Origin: Odontocerum albicorne
Lineage: Eukaryota > Arthropoda > Insecta > Trichoptera > Odontoceridae
Direction of reading: 5' to 3'
Assembly (NCBI GenBank): GCA_949825065.1
Contig: OX463849.1
Coordinates: forward strand, 32,104,043-32,168,042
Length of the DNA stretch: 64,000 nucleotides
Shown here in pieces: positions 1 through 9,956 of this stretch (position 1 is the first letter of the stretch; every line of letters starts with the position of its first letter). The translations under genes were made by a program, and so were the position numbers. The notes under the pieces are model-generated. The model made no database searches. It worked only from the letters and a program-made list of their open reading frames with translations, and had not been told where the DNA came from.

Positions 1-655
1 ATTTCTGTTTTCTTTTGATTTGACAAACATATATTTTTCTTGTTTGTACAAAGCTCATAATATGTAAATCTTTCACTCAAAACTTAAAACAAAGTTGACA
101 AACAATCTTCAGGTAGGCTTAATGAGATTGTTTTATAGTAATAAACCGGTCGACTTGTTCTTTGAACAATAATTTTTTTGACTAAAGACATTAAGTTTTG
201 TGCATTTTTAAGAATATTATTTTATGATTCTTCGTATTATACGACTTATGTTTTATCAGTCTGTCTTATTTTTGTCGCATTCAAGCCTGATACCAAATGA
301 AAGCAAGCATTTACCCTAACTTTTAGATGGTTTCCACAATACATAATTTCTCTTTCCCATTAGGTAAAAGCTTCCCCCAGTTTTCTAATGTTTTTGTCTA
401 TTATTCTTTCTCCTGCTTGCAATATCTTACATATTTTATCTCCCCAACTTTGGGTACTCTATTTTAGTACCCTTTCCACATTTATAACAGTTTCTTCGTG
501 TCTTGAATTGATTAATGTCAATGTATTAAGGATAATCACTATTTTTAAAAAAAGACCAGCTTTTAATTTAAAAAAATATTACATGTGTCATTCACAAACC
601 AGACAATACAAAATCTGCTAAGACAATATTCCACAATAGTATTGTATTTAAGTTG
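1..655. other. AT-rich stretch, nothing recognised
   Basis: No repeat, coding similarity or structured element seen in either strand; only short accidental open frames. Confidence 0.5.
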
Positions 656-659
656 GTTT

Positions 660-935
660 GGGCGGGAATATGGAACGAATTTATGAAAACAGACTATCAA
701 AAGAGGCAGTATATAGTGCAAATATGAGTGAAAGGCGTGTGAGAAGAAAATCAAGGAAAGTATAGTTGGATCAAGTGAATTATATTCTGAATAAGGAATC
801 GTAGAAAGTCAGAAAAATCATATAAGGTATATGGATTGGAGAAGGCTACAGATGTGTGTCGAGATAGGAAAATCGCTCGCTCTGTCATCTGCCTATCCCG
901 ACGGGGAGATGGCGTGTTGGTATGTATGTATGTAA
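660..935 (+). pseudogene. LINE-A reverse-transcriptase C-terminal tail, decayed
   Basis: Conceptual translation gives the tail that follows the thumb of many insect non-LTR reverse transcriptases: a MERIYENRLSKEAVYSANMS segment, then an RRKSRK basic stretch, LDQVNYIL, and near the end a CVSR / CHLPIPTG-like closing part in a shifted frame. Stops and frameshifts interrupt it. The DNA at 845-935 (cgagatagg...gcctatcccgac...ggtatgtatgtatg) recurs at 21680, 33010, 40780 and, inverted, at 14530 and 55800, so it marks the 3' end of one family. The catalytic palm and everything upstream is missing, as expected of a 5'-truncated insertion. Confidence 0.7.
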
Positions 936-944
936 TTTTGATAT

Positions 945-1215
945 GCGGGTGTAAAACGTGGACATGGAAAAATACTGAATGTACTGAGAAGAATACACAG
1001 GATGACAATTAATGACATATTAGGGATGAACGTGAACTTAACGCTAATGTTTTAGGTAAGATTAAGAGAAACACTGTTAAATAGTTTGTGCATGTAGAAC
1101 GAATGAATGAAGAAAGACAAACAAATAAATAGTGCGAATGTGAGTGGAAGGCGTGGTAGACTAAGACCAAGAAGGAAGTATGGTTGGATAAAGTGAAATG
1201 GAGAATACAGAGATA
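945..1215 (+). pseudogene. LINE-A reverse-transcriptase tail, second decayed copy
   Basis: Starts with a GCKTWTW-like segment (family consensus YGCETW), followed in another frame by HIRDERELNANVLGKIKRN, FVHVERMNEERQTNK and SANVSGRRGRLRPRRKYG. These are the same landmarks as in the other LINE-A tails. In-frame stops and frame changes show it is dead. It lies directly after the 3' end of the 660-935 copy, in the same orientation, so two insertions appear in tandem. Confidence 0.7.
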
Positions 1216-1227
1216 AAATAGCTTCAA

Positions 1228-1480
1228 ATCTTTCTATTCAAGCACACAACTTTCGTCTTCTCTAAATTCATTAATCTTGTCATGCAAAATCTTCTGTTAT
1301 TAATACTCCGCCCTATACTTTCTTTTAAAATTTGATCCATCCAAATTTTCCGTGATATACCTCTTACACATACATAACTTGTACTCCTGACTTGTTAACT
1401 TGCTTATGCTCTAGTTATGTACTTATTCTTTCCACATGCCCAAACCATATTAAAGCTCATCTCTTCATCACACTCAAAAC
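1228..1480 (-). pseudogene. LINE-A tail, inverted, decayed
   Basis: On the minus strand I read WFGHVERI, then GISRKIWMDQILKESIG, INNRRFCMTRLMNLEKTKVV and CLNRK, the usual order of the LINE-A C-terminus. It faces the 945-1215 copy tail to tail. Frames change between segments. Confidence 0.6.
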
Positions 1481-1820
1481 GTATATTATTTCAATATATA
1501 ATACATATAATATATTATCTTAATATGTGTTTTCATTCCGCCTTCATCTTTTATCGATTGACACGTCACAAATGTTTCTTAGTTCAGTCTTATTTTGGTA
1601 AAACATTAATAATGATAATATATAGTTTATTAACCTATCAAAAAGAAATCAAATCTTAAGTAGTTCCTTTTTAATCCTCGTATCTACCAGATAGATATCT
1701 ATCTTGTTTCGCAGGCCCTATCTTTTTTTGTCTTTGAATTACGAGTACACAAATACGTTGTTGTTACAATGTTTTATTTTCTCATCATTCAAACGCTGGG
1801 ACATTTCCCGTTATCGTAAT
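1480..1820. other. AT-rich stretch, nothing recognised
   Basis: No recognisable element. The short open frame here overlaps the inverted LINE-A tail and AT-rich DNA and is not a gene. Confidence 0.45.
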
Positions 1821-1975
1821 AACCAGTTGTCGTAGAGTGTTCTCATGGGCCACGGACACTTGACTGGGTTTTGAACCGGGTACTGCGGCGCCCCCTAATC
1901 AAGTGGACCTCTGACGGCGTGCCCAAACACCGTGCAACACTTCAACTCGTCACACTCCACTGCTGGTCACCACAA
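1820..1975 (-). repeat. Possible tRNA-headed SINE fragment
   Basis: GC-richer than its surroundings. On the minus strand it contains a B-box-like ggttcaaaacc (about 1871-1881) and, upstream, a loose A-box-like segment. No second copy was found in this window, so the SINE call is weak. Confidence 0.25.
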
Positions 1976-1979
1976 TATT

Positions 1980-2870
1980 ATACAAATGTTCAAAAATATC
2001 ATCCGTTTATACCAAACTAGTGCTTTGTAGGTTTAATTCATAGACTAACTACCTAAATAATAACTGAGAATCGAGTGTCTGCTTGAATTATTTTCAACAT
2101 TCTAATTCTGCCCCAAAAAATATTAGTGTTTTGGGACAATACATTAATATTTTGTATACCAGTTGGAATCTGAATTCCCAATTAGAATTTTGAGGCTTAA
2201 ATGCTTATGACATTTCATTATAAAAAAATCTGGTGGGCTTATTGTTGTTATGGCCTTTTGCAACGAAAACACTTTTAGAATTTCAACGTGTAGTTTTATT
2301 TGTATAAAAGTAGAATTACATTTGAAGTATAATATTAATAGTATTATATAATAAGGATGATGTTAATATCTTGGCGGCTTTAAGAATAATGATACTGCCT
2401 CAGATATGACGTCTTATTTAAAGCAAAGATAATTATCAATAGATTAAGAAAGAATGCATCGGGCATGTTATGTTTGCCCTTTAAGGTCAAGTCGATATCT
2501 GTGATTTATCTCGTCGCAGCTTACCCATTGATTTTGGGCAGACGAGAAGATAACTTAAATATAATGCATTGAAGTTAAATTGACACTAATATGATAGCGC
2601 TAATATTTATAGGATTTAGAACATGGTTAGTATCGTAAGCTTGACAAGGGTATAATATAACTTATAATATTTATTTGAATGTGGATAAGATAACATTGGT
2701 TTTGGTGATTATACCATGTTACAAATAATGATATTTATAGGTTCGTAGATAAGTGGTACATGCATAATATATTGAGGGTGAATGAGATAAGAATATAAGA
2801 TTAACATGTGCTGGCAGTAGAGAGATACATGACATTGTCAGGCGGCAATCTTTTCTAACATTATATTTTT
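1980..2870. other. AT-rich stretch with a possible scrap of R7
   Basis: Mostly featureless. Around 2213-2260 the words ctggtgggcttattg resemble the minus-strand end of the R7/SINE1 tail, too short to be certain. Confidence 0.35.
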
Positions 2871-2873
2871 TTA

Positions 2874-3160
2874 GTGAATCTAACATGTCCAAAAGTGCTC
2901 GTGTTTACGTTACTTAACACATCAACGTTAAGCTCACATTCATCCTTAATAATAACATTGCTTATTCTGTCATACATCAACACACTACACATTTTTCTTA
3001 GTGCACATATTTCCATTACATTTACTCAGCTCCTTTCATTCCCTTTCAGAATATGAAATTGAATATGTGAAAATAAGAAGCACTATAATTTCTTAATGAA
3101 ACGTCATATTCGTCACTTCATGTCTCTATAAGGATAGGCAGAGAGAAGAGATTTCCTTTT
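2874..3160 (-). pseudogene. LINE-A reverse-transcriptase fragment, decayed
   Basis: The plus strand shows the typical reverse-complement words of the family (acacatcaacgttaagctcac, catttttcttagtgcacat, cagctcctttca), which recur at 53530-53600 and 56040-56160. It covers the region just upstream of the WFGHV tail. It is followed at about 3120-3155 by a scrap of the family's 3' end (ataggcagagagaagag). Confidence 0.6.
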
Positions 3161-3164
3161 TATT

Positions 3165-3380
3165 TATTTAACACTTCATTGAAAAAAAGTCTGGTGGCCT
3201 TATTGCCAGGCGGTAATCTCTTCCAACCAACCAGACAAAAGTAAATTATAGAAACATGGTTTAAATTTTTTTTAAATAATTATTCATCTTTATGATATTT
3301 ATGGACATATACATAATAAAAGTCAAAATTAGTTATCACCAATCAAAGAAAAAGGAAGGGAGGATAGAGATGAAAGAAAA
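3165..3380 (-). repeat. R7 repeat copy (shares the SINE1 tail)
   Basis: Plus-strand order: tttatttaacacttcattg, ctggtggccttattgcc, aatctcttccaaccaacc, agacaaaagtaaat, then catggtt, and ends with a purine-rich aaaggaaggga. The same order occurs at 46195-46470. Read on the minus strand, the ggttggttggaagagattgcc core equals the 3' tail of SINE1. Confidence 0.65.
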
Positions 3381-3660
3381 ATCAGCAATGAAACACGTTA
3401 TATTACTGACTATAAATTTACAGTTTTTTCAGTAGCTTCTTAAGAAGTGCCAAGGACGGAGCGAGTCTAACTTTGTTTTGTAACTGGCTCCAGAGTATCA
3501 CTGTATGGACGATTGTTAACTGGTTCCAGAGTCTCACTAATGAACGGCTTTGGACATGTACAGTAAATGATTTTTCAATTTCGCGGACAATTAGCCTGGC
3601 AAGTTTTACCGTATATATAATACAATAAATAAAGGTGCTTATTCACGACAGTCTAGGGTT
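3380..3660. other. No recognised element
   Basis: Contains a short imperfect duplication (actggctccagagtatcac and actggttccagagtctcac, about 3483-3540) and otherwise nothing I can assign. Confidence 0.4.
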
Positions 3661-3669
3661 GTATTTAAA

Positions 3670-3845
3670 TATTTAAAAAATAATAAAATAACAATTTACA
3701 AAGCGCCGTTTAGAGAGCAGACTTTCCTCAAGGGCGCTCAAACTGGATTCGAGCCTACTTTTATTGACAGATTAAAATTATTACACAATAAATATATATA
3801 AATTGAGTGTAAGGAAAGGAAAATAAGTTTGAGATAGAAGCTATC
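3670..3845. repeat. R3 dispersed repeat, partial copy
   Basis: Contains the R3 landmarks gcgccgtttagagagca, caagggcgctc, gagcctacttttattgacag and aattgagtgtaaggaaagg, in the same order as copies at 38534, 46953, 52050 and 29735. It lacks the later ggtggctgc part. Read on the minus strand the agttt-gggttc region resembles a pol III B box, so R3 may be a SINE, which I cannot prove. Confidence 0.55.
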
Positions 3846-4425
3846 AAACGGCCGGGGCTCATCCTGAACATCCTCCCAATCAAGATAAACCCCACCAATA
3901 GGACTTCGAGTCCGGCAGTTAAAACAATTGATATTTTCAGCCCGCACCCTTGTACCCGTAAATTATAATATAAAAAATAAATCCCTCCTTTTTGTGTTAA
4001 CCCACTATTTGTGTTTAGTACTTTTAGTAGTTCCTAATCACATTTTGGTTCTTCATTTTATATTCTCACCTGTTATCAGTTTATCTTTTGTTTGCTTTGA
4101 TGCTCTGGAGTGAGAAGCATAATACACAAAACGCAGGCATAACCAAACCGTGAAATAATAAAATAATTCATATTTTAATAAATTACATGCCAAAGTCTGG
4201 ATCCAAAAATAAAACAAAATAATTTAAAAAAAAGTGCGAATGTATGTAATTCAGAGGCATAACGAGGGTGTGTGAAGCTTGGGGGCAAGTCGTGTATTTT
4301 ACGCCCTTAACAACAGACTACGAGTATATAGACATCTGACAGCTCCCCTGCTTGACACCGTGGAACAAATGTCCCCGTTTGCTTTCAATCCTTACTATTT
4401 TATATTTAAAACGTGATTCTATTTT
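3845..4425. other. No recognised element
   Basis: AT-rich with a short GC-richer patch at 3850-3925. No coding similarity seen. Confidence 0.45.
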
Positions 4426-5090
4426 ATACATCATCATCATCTACTGTAGGATAAAGACTTTTTCAAGTTGTTTCCAAGAAATCCTGTCCTATATGCACTC
4501 CTGCCTCCATAATCTCTGTTTTCGTCCCCTTACGTATTTCGTCCCAGCTTACGTATTTCGTCCCCTTAGCGTGCCGTTGATCTTCTTACAGACCTAGTTC
4601 TGCCTATTCAGTACCACTGAATTATTTCATACGTCCAACGATTGTCCGTTGTTCGGGCAAGGTGCCCAGCCAACTTGTACTTGAGTCTTTTTGTGACCTC
4701 TATAACATCGTCAACTTTTGTTTTCGCGCATATTCAATCGTTGCGTTTGCTGTCTCTTATGATAGAACCTGACATGCACCTCTCCATGATGCGTTGTGTT
4801 GTCAGGAGCTTTTATATCATTCGAACAAAAACAGGCCAAATATCGCATGCATACATTAGTACTGGTAAGATACATGCATTGATTAAATATATTGTTTGAG
4901 ACAGATTGGTAGATTGCTCTTGAAAATGTAGTTCAACCGTCCAAAGAAACTCCAAGCCAGTTTTACTCTTCTATTTATTTCATTGAGAGTACAATCCTCA
5001 AATAAAATGCTTTGTTCTAAGTACTCATAGATATACACGTATTGTTGGGCTTGTTCTAGCAGCGTTCCGTCCACCTGGATTGATGTGATA
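4425..5090 (-). pseudogene. LINE-B reverse-transcriptase thumb and C-terminus, decayed
   Basis: Minus-strand reading starts with ADITSIQVDGT and YVYIYEYLEQ, then LNEINRRVKLAWSFFGRL and IFKSNLPICLK, a well-known block after the catalytic core of insect endonuclease-reverse transcriptases. It continues through broken frames with RYLACFCSND, a GHKKTQVQVGWAPCPNN region and a W-rich end. It differs clearly from LINE-A and LINE-C. The YADD core is absent, so this is a 5'-truncated, frame-broken copy. Confidence 0.75.
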
Positions 5091-6030
5091 TCAGCAAATT
5101 AAAGTTAATTTTATACATAAATTAACTATTTTTTTTAATTTTGAGTCGTTTTGACTACCCCAAAAAAATATTGCGACTCTTGAAGCTTTCGAGATTCCAA
5201 TATGTGACTCTTGATGACTTGAACCTTGACCACCCCTGTTATACTCGTATGTACTGTTTTTCCGACATTCACGGAATGTAGCAAACAAATAGAAGTAATC
5301 CAGATAGAGTGAATCATTAATGCCATAGCAAACATTTGCCACCATGAAAATACATGTGTAACAACAGCCAGGTGACAGTCACGATTCGGCAAATACGTGT
5401 ACGTGAAAATCAAATTTTGCTATACCTGGTTTCGATGAGAAATAAAATATCGACGACATTTAACCAGAATAGTTCTCCTTTTATTAACTGACTTAAAATC
5501 TGGAAAATGTTATAGTAAATATTTTAATTTATTCCAAGTTTCGTCTTGAACTTTGTACGGTTAATTCCGCCTGAAAAAGACCCTCGGAATAGGCGGTAAA
5601 AAAACGTAATCAGTGGAATAAAAAAGTAATTTATTTTTAATATTTTTATTATTTTAAATTCGAACTTAAAATTTCGTAGCGAGATTTAGTGAATATTTTG
5701 AAAATAAACTACATCGAGCATAAACAATTTTCTTTTTTATTTAAAATGAATAAATTCTTTCTCTTTTTTTATAAAACTAATATAAATCAACCTTTTTTTT
5801 TTCAATAAACGTCGAATCCATTAGATGTAAATCTAATGTGAGCAGATCCATAAAAATGTTTAAATTTGTTAAAAAACAATTCCAATTCTATAAAAATTAT
5901 TTTAGCCTATCGATTTTTTTTCACAGTCAATAAATTTATGGCTCCTTATTAAACATACTGAAATCTTGCGAGCGATTTGCTTGCAGCTCAGATTAAATAA
6001 ATATTTGGTGTGCTTAATTTATGTTTATGT
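5090..6030. other. AT-rich stretch, nothing recognised
   Basis: Low-complexity A/T runs dominate 5600-5900. The open frames at 5091-5413 on the minus strand overlap each other in two frames and match nothing I know. Confidence 0.5.
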
Positions 6031-6032
6031 GA

Positions 6033-6350
6033 ATACCTCCGCAACTTAGTTGGTAAAGATGCTTGACCCGGGGTTTCGAGTTCGATTCCAGATGATACCC
6101 AAAAAATTAAAAAAAAAAGGTCTTATTTTTTTTAACCTGGCTAGTTTATTGCCATATGGCAATCTCTTCCAGCCAACCAGAAATATGTTTTTATAGGCCC
6201 TAAGTGTTAACCAGACTGGAATACTGGTCTTAGTACTGTAAAAGAGTTCGTAAAGTGACGATACCTGCACTCGTTGAGTACGTGTTCACGTATTATCTCT
6301 TCGTGTGCGGTAGCGTTACAAACATGTGCAATCATGAACCACAAGTCGTT
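6033..6350 (+). mobile_element. SINE2 copy interrupted by a SINE1 tail
   Basis: The tRNA-like head is at 6033-6110 with an A-box-like acttagttggtaa and a B box (gagttcgattcc, 6078-6089). The body resumes after the inserted segment at about 6235 and contains gagtacgtgttcacg and gtgtgcggtagcgttac, matching the SINE2 bodies at 15750-15830 and 33240-33400. The 6130-6245 part belongs to an inverted SINE1 tail. Pol III boxes are visible but not proof of activity. Confidence 0.6.
6130..6240 (-). mobile_element. SINE1 3' part, inserted in SINE2
   Basis: Minus strand reads: attccagtctggtt, aacacttagggcc, atttctggttggctgg, agattgccatatggc, aataaactagcc. This is the SINE1 body and tail without its tRNA head. 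Confidence 0.65.
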
Positions 6351-7340
6351 ATTTATTTATTTTATTTTATTTCAACGGTTAAATGAACTTTTTGATGCAA
6401 AAGATTAAAAAACATCAAATAAAAATTGACATAGACAATAAGCGATTTAAGTATAGAAAAAAAACCAGTATAATATGAACAACACAACAAACTAAACCTA
6501 TCCAATTCATCCCAGCAAGAACAACGTCGAAATATTATTGAAATACATACAATGCCCATATTAATTGCCCAGCCAGTGCAGTCTTATTATGCCTGAGTTG
6601 TACAAATAATTAGTTGTAGCCATTTAATTGTGGAACAATTTATTTTTCCAAAGTGGGGGCCTACAAGGAACGTGTGAACACAACAAGCTGAGTTAGTAAA
6701 TGGAATCTGCAGTTTCAAATTTATAAATCTTAAAAACCTCCACTGTATGCGTTGTAAACCAGAGTAATCAGTTAGGGTCATATAACACGCTCTATCTGTG
6801 CATCTTTAGTGTCAATTTCTCTTGAACAATAAATAAATCTTTTTTTTTCTTTTGAGCTTTTGATGGATTTGACCAAGTTTAATTTGTTCCAATTTTTACA
6901 TCCACGACCTCAACATACTCGTAGTTCCGATTGACACCTGCCAAAATATTGTGTCGTGCAGTGCAACTATGATTTGTACCACTTTTCTGGGCGATTATGA
7001 TAGATGCGTTGTCATCATTCATACGAATTGGATTGGATCGAGCGAAAGTGTTCTGGTTTAAGGTTTCCGTATCCAACCGATCTGTTTTATAGTTCTAGAA
7101 TATTTTTTTGTTGACGAATTAGCTTATCTTGTTATGAATTTATGATTTCCTATTCGTTGAATCTAAATTTTATGCAGATCATTAGAAATGTGCTCTAGAA
7201 TTTCATGAACGACTTGAGGAGGTCATATTTCATTCGCCAAAACTCTTTTGAGTATTTTGATAAGATATTATTTTAATTCGTGGACTAAATTGAAGATTTC
7301 AGGTTATTTGAATCTTTAATTTAATTCTGCTTTCATTATA
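6350..7340. other. No recognised element
   Basis: AT-rich. Short open frames on the minus strand (6362-7076) have no recognisable domains. Confidence 0.5.
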
Positions 7341-7344
7341 ATCA

Positions 7345-7655
7345 TTACCATCTCGTCATGTTCCTATGTGGTAGACAAAAAGAAATCTTCGTGCCACATA
7401 TTTTTCGCTTCTGCTACAAACATTACACCTCCTGTTATAAAGTTTATTCACTCTTTCAGGATTTAATTAATGTTGCCGTGCCACGTTTTTCTAGGTCTTC
7501 TCAAACTTCTCGTACCTGCTTTACTCCTCATACAGATTATTTTCGTAAATCTTTCACCAGCCATTCTTTCAACGTGGCTGAACCATCTGACATAAATGCT
7601 CCTATCTTCGTCTTAAGCACTGCAACGTGTATACTATTTTTTACAAAGACTTCAT
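7345..7655 (-). pseudogene. LINE-A-like C-terminal tail, decayed
   Basis: Plus-strand words ttaattaatgttgccgtgccacg, ctcaaacttctcgtacctg and tttcgtaaatctttcacc repeat those at 45290-45400, which on the minus strand correspond to the tail between the basic RGRPRK-like patch and the CMxxxNVEEA-like patch. Frames are broken. Confidence 0.55.
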
Positions 7656-8100
7656 TCTTCCTTCTTTAAGAATTTAATTTATGTAGTCTCAAGTCTGCTT
7701 GTTTATTGTTATGAACTTTAGTTCAATAGTCTTATTATTTTAACATAAAACATCTTAATGTGATACTCTTTAACATATTCGCATTGATGATGCAGAAATG
7801 CAGACCATGATCGGTAGTAAATGTTGTCTTCAACTCCGTTAATCTTGCTATTCGCGTTTAGAACCACTGTAGTTTGCCAATAACAGGCGTTTCGTCATTG
7901 TACATCTTAGTTATGCAGAGACCGATCGCTGAGAGCAGACATATCCTTTTTTTTTTTTAGTATTCATGAATTCATTAATTCGATTCAGCTTTCTGGGTAG
8001 ACCCACTGGGGAAAGCAAATAACTCACGTGTCACCATCGTACGTCTTAGAAATACTTCCGCACGTGGTCAGGCAATAAATACTGGGATACGTTTATCGCG
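7655..8100. other. No recognised element
   Basis: AT-rich with a T10 run near 7949; nothing assignable. Confidence 0.45.
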
Positions 8101-8104
8101 TGTT

Positions 8105-8225
8105 AGTATTGTTAACAGACAAACTTTTTAACCGGACTGGTACTTTTTGGGTATCACTGGGAATCAAATTTGAAACTCCCTTGTGGACGACTAACGTGTT
8201 ACCAACAAAGCTATGAAGGTTGTCG
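8105..8225 (-). mobile_element. SINE2 head, inverted
   Basis: Minus strand reads cgacaaccttcatagctttg, ttggtaacacgttagtcg, a degenerate B box (aaatttgattccc) and gatacccaaaaagtacc, the same order as the SINE2 heads at 6033 and 33131. The body is missing. Confidence 0.6.
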
Positions 8226-8795
8226 GTATTTTGGTTGTAGTATATTTGTATAGAAACTGTTATCTGCTTACATCGCAAGGGCCTTGGTTAGATTATATGT
8301 CTTTCAGTCAGACTTCAGACTAACTTAAAATTCAAAGGAACCTGAACACTATTTGGATTTTTGACAATGTATGGGTTCCATTGAGATATGAATGAATGAT
8401 TTAAACGTTTGTTTTTTTTATGAACCTATTTTAAATAAAACATTGCTTATTCGATATATTTTATTGATTATTAACGATTGAACGTATCGACGTTTGTAAA
8501 GGATATTATTATATTGTGCAAATTATGAATGGTTCCCCAATAAACACAAATCATCACGCACATACCGTAGTTTATTATCTAATTATGATCCAGACACACA
8601 TCATCAGGCGCAGTATCTCGTCACACGTTCTCAGGTCAGCGACTCCACAGTCATCACTATACCCAGATATGGATACCTCTACAATTAAGCGTTTATCCTG
8701 ACTCCTCAGAGATGGAACTCAAATTCATGGTTTTCTTCGCTGGACATGCTAGTTTTCGTAGGTTCTTTTTCAAACAGATGTGCAATTAAAATACA
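8225..8795. other. No recognised element
   Basis: Moderately AT-rich. A 61-codon open frame at 8516-8701 has no recognisable domain. Confidence 0.45.
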
Positions 8796-8799
8796 CATA

Positions 8800-9040
8800 C
8801 CATCACGCCCTTTTTCCTGATGAATTAGGCAGAAAGGAAGAGTGCCACGCTTTCCTATCACAACATATCTCCTTTGCCTCCTCAACGTCCGTACGTATTC
8901 TCAAGGTCCTTCTGCTTTTCTTACTCCTTACCTTCTTTCAAAATTACATTTACTTGGTCTAACCATATTTTCCCCGGTCGGCACCACACTTATGATTGCA
9001 TTATACATTTGTTTAACCCTTCCTTCCCTGTGATGTATAT
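8800..9040 (-). pseudogene. LINE-A-like C-terminal tail, decayed
   Basis: Minus strand gives CGADRGKYG, KKVRSKKSRRTLRIRTDVEE, AKEICCDRKAWHSS and FLPNSSG, the closing part of the LINE-A protein (NVEEAREVCRDR-type). Stop codons interrupt the first half. Confidence 0.6.
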
Positions 9041-9231
9041 TTAGTACACATTGCTTCTAAAAACTTTAATATCTCTATAAATATAATAAATACTGGGTTC
9101 AGCTTTTAGGTATTCCTTCGTAATATATTTACGCATTGAATGAAAAAATAATATTAGTAATAATTAGCACTTATCGTCCACATCAGAGATATTTTGTGGA
9201 AATCGGGAATAAATTCACCAATACAATCAAA

Positions 9232-9520
9232 CGTGTGACGTAGGTATATTCATTCTAAAAAAACACTATGGGTGAGGAAGTTACTCTATTCACGTCTCAC
9301 TCTTACTCTACTTCTGTATATAAGAACGCAAGTGATAGAATCTCAGTTCGCTCGCTTCTCTCGCTTCAGTAGCTCTCGAGCATCCATTTGAGGTGGTCTG
9401 TTCGCCCGTTTTGTGAACGTCGACCGATGTTTTTGTCATGTTTTCAGCAATTAAATTTCAATTATTATCACTTTTGACTTCAAATTTAATTAATTTAAGT
9501 GGTTGGCTCGTCAAGTGATG
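9232..9520 (+). promoter_or_regulatory. Possible LTR or core promoter (TATA plus initiator)
   Basis: TATATAAG at 9317-9324 is followed 28 bases later by TCAGTT (9343-9348, A at 9345), which is the arthropod initiator consensus TCAGT at the right distance. Downstream is a C/T-rich leader. No open frame follows before the A29 run at 9790. It could be an LTR (upstream tgtgacgtagg at 9234) or a decayed gene promoter; I cannot find a second LTR or a primer-binding site. Confidence 0.3.
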
Positions 9521-9789
9521 GATAGCTTGTTCGGAGTTTCGGTCCGATGGTAGGACACCTTACTCCTTCATCGGATAAGTTCTGACTGTTAAGATATTTA
9601 TTGGAAATTTTTGGATCTTTTTGGGAATCGGGAAAGGATAGGTTTGTGGTAATTGTTTTGATTTTATGAATGATTATGAGAAATTATAAACGATTAAATA
9701 CATATATAAATATGATGATATATACATAATATTAAATACAAATATACATAAATTTGTGTCGTCACACACTGTTTTATATTGAATGGGTG

Positions 9790-9818
<29 letters not shown>
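9790..9818 (+). repeat. A29 homopolymer
   Basis: Twenty-nine consecutive A residues, followed by ttaaaaaatg. It lies at the 3' side of the minus-strand LINE at 9957-11423, where a LINE poly(A) would read as T on the plus strand, so it more likely is the tail of a plus-strand insertion. Confidence 0.8.
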
Positions 9819-9820
<2 letters not shown>

Positions 9821-9956
9821 AAAAAATGAATTGTGAATAAATTATAAGAATGAATATAGTATATGTAGATAAGTAAATGAGTGGGGAAATGTGTGTGACT
9901 TTTATAAATATATTAAGGTGTAGAAAATGTCTATTGAAGGTGAGAAATGCGGTTGC

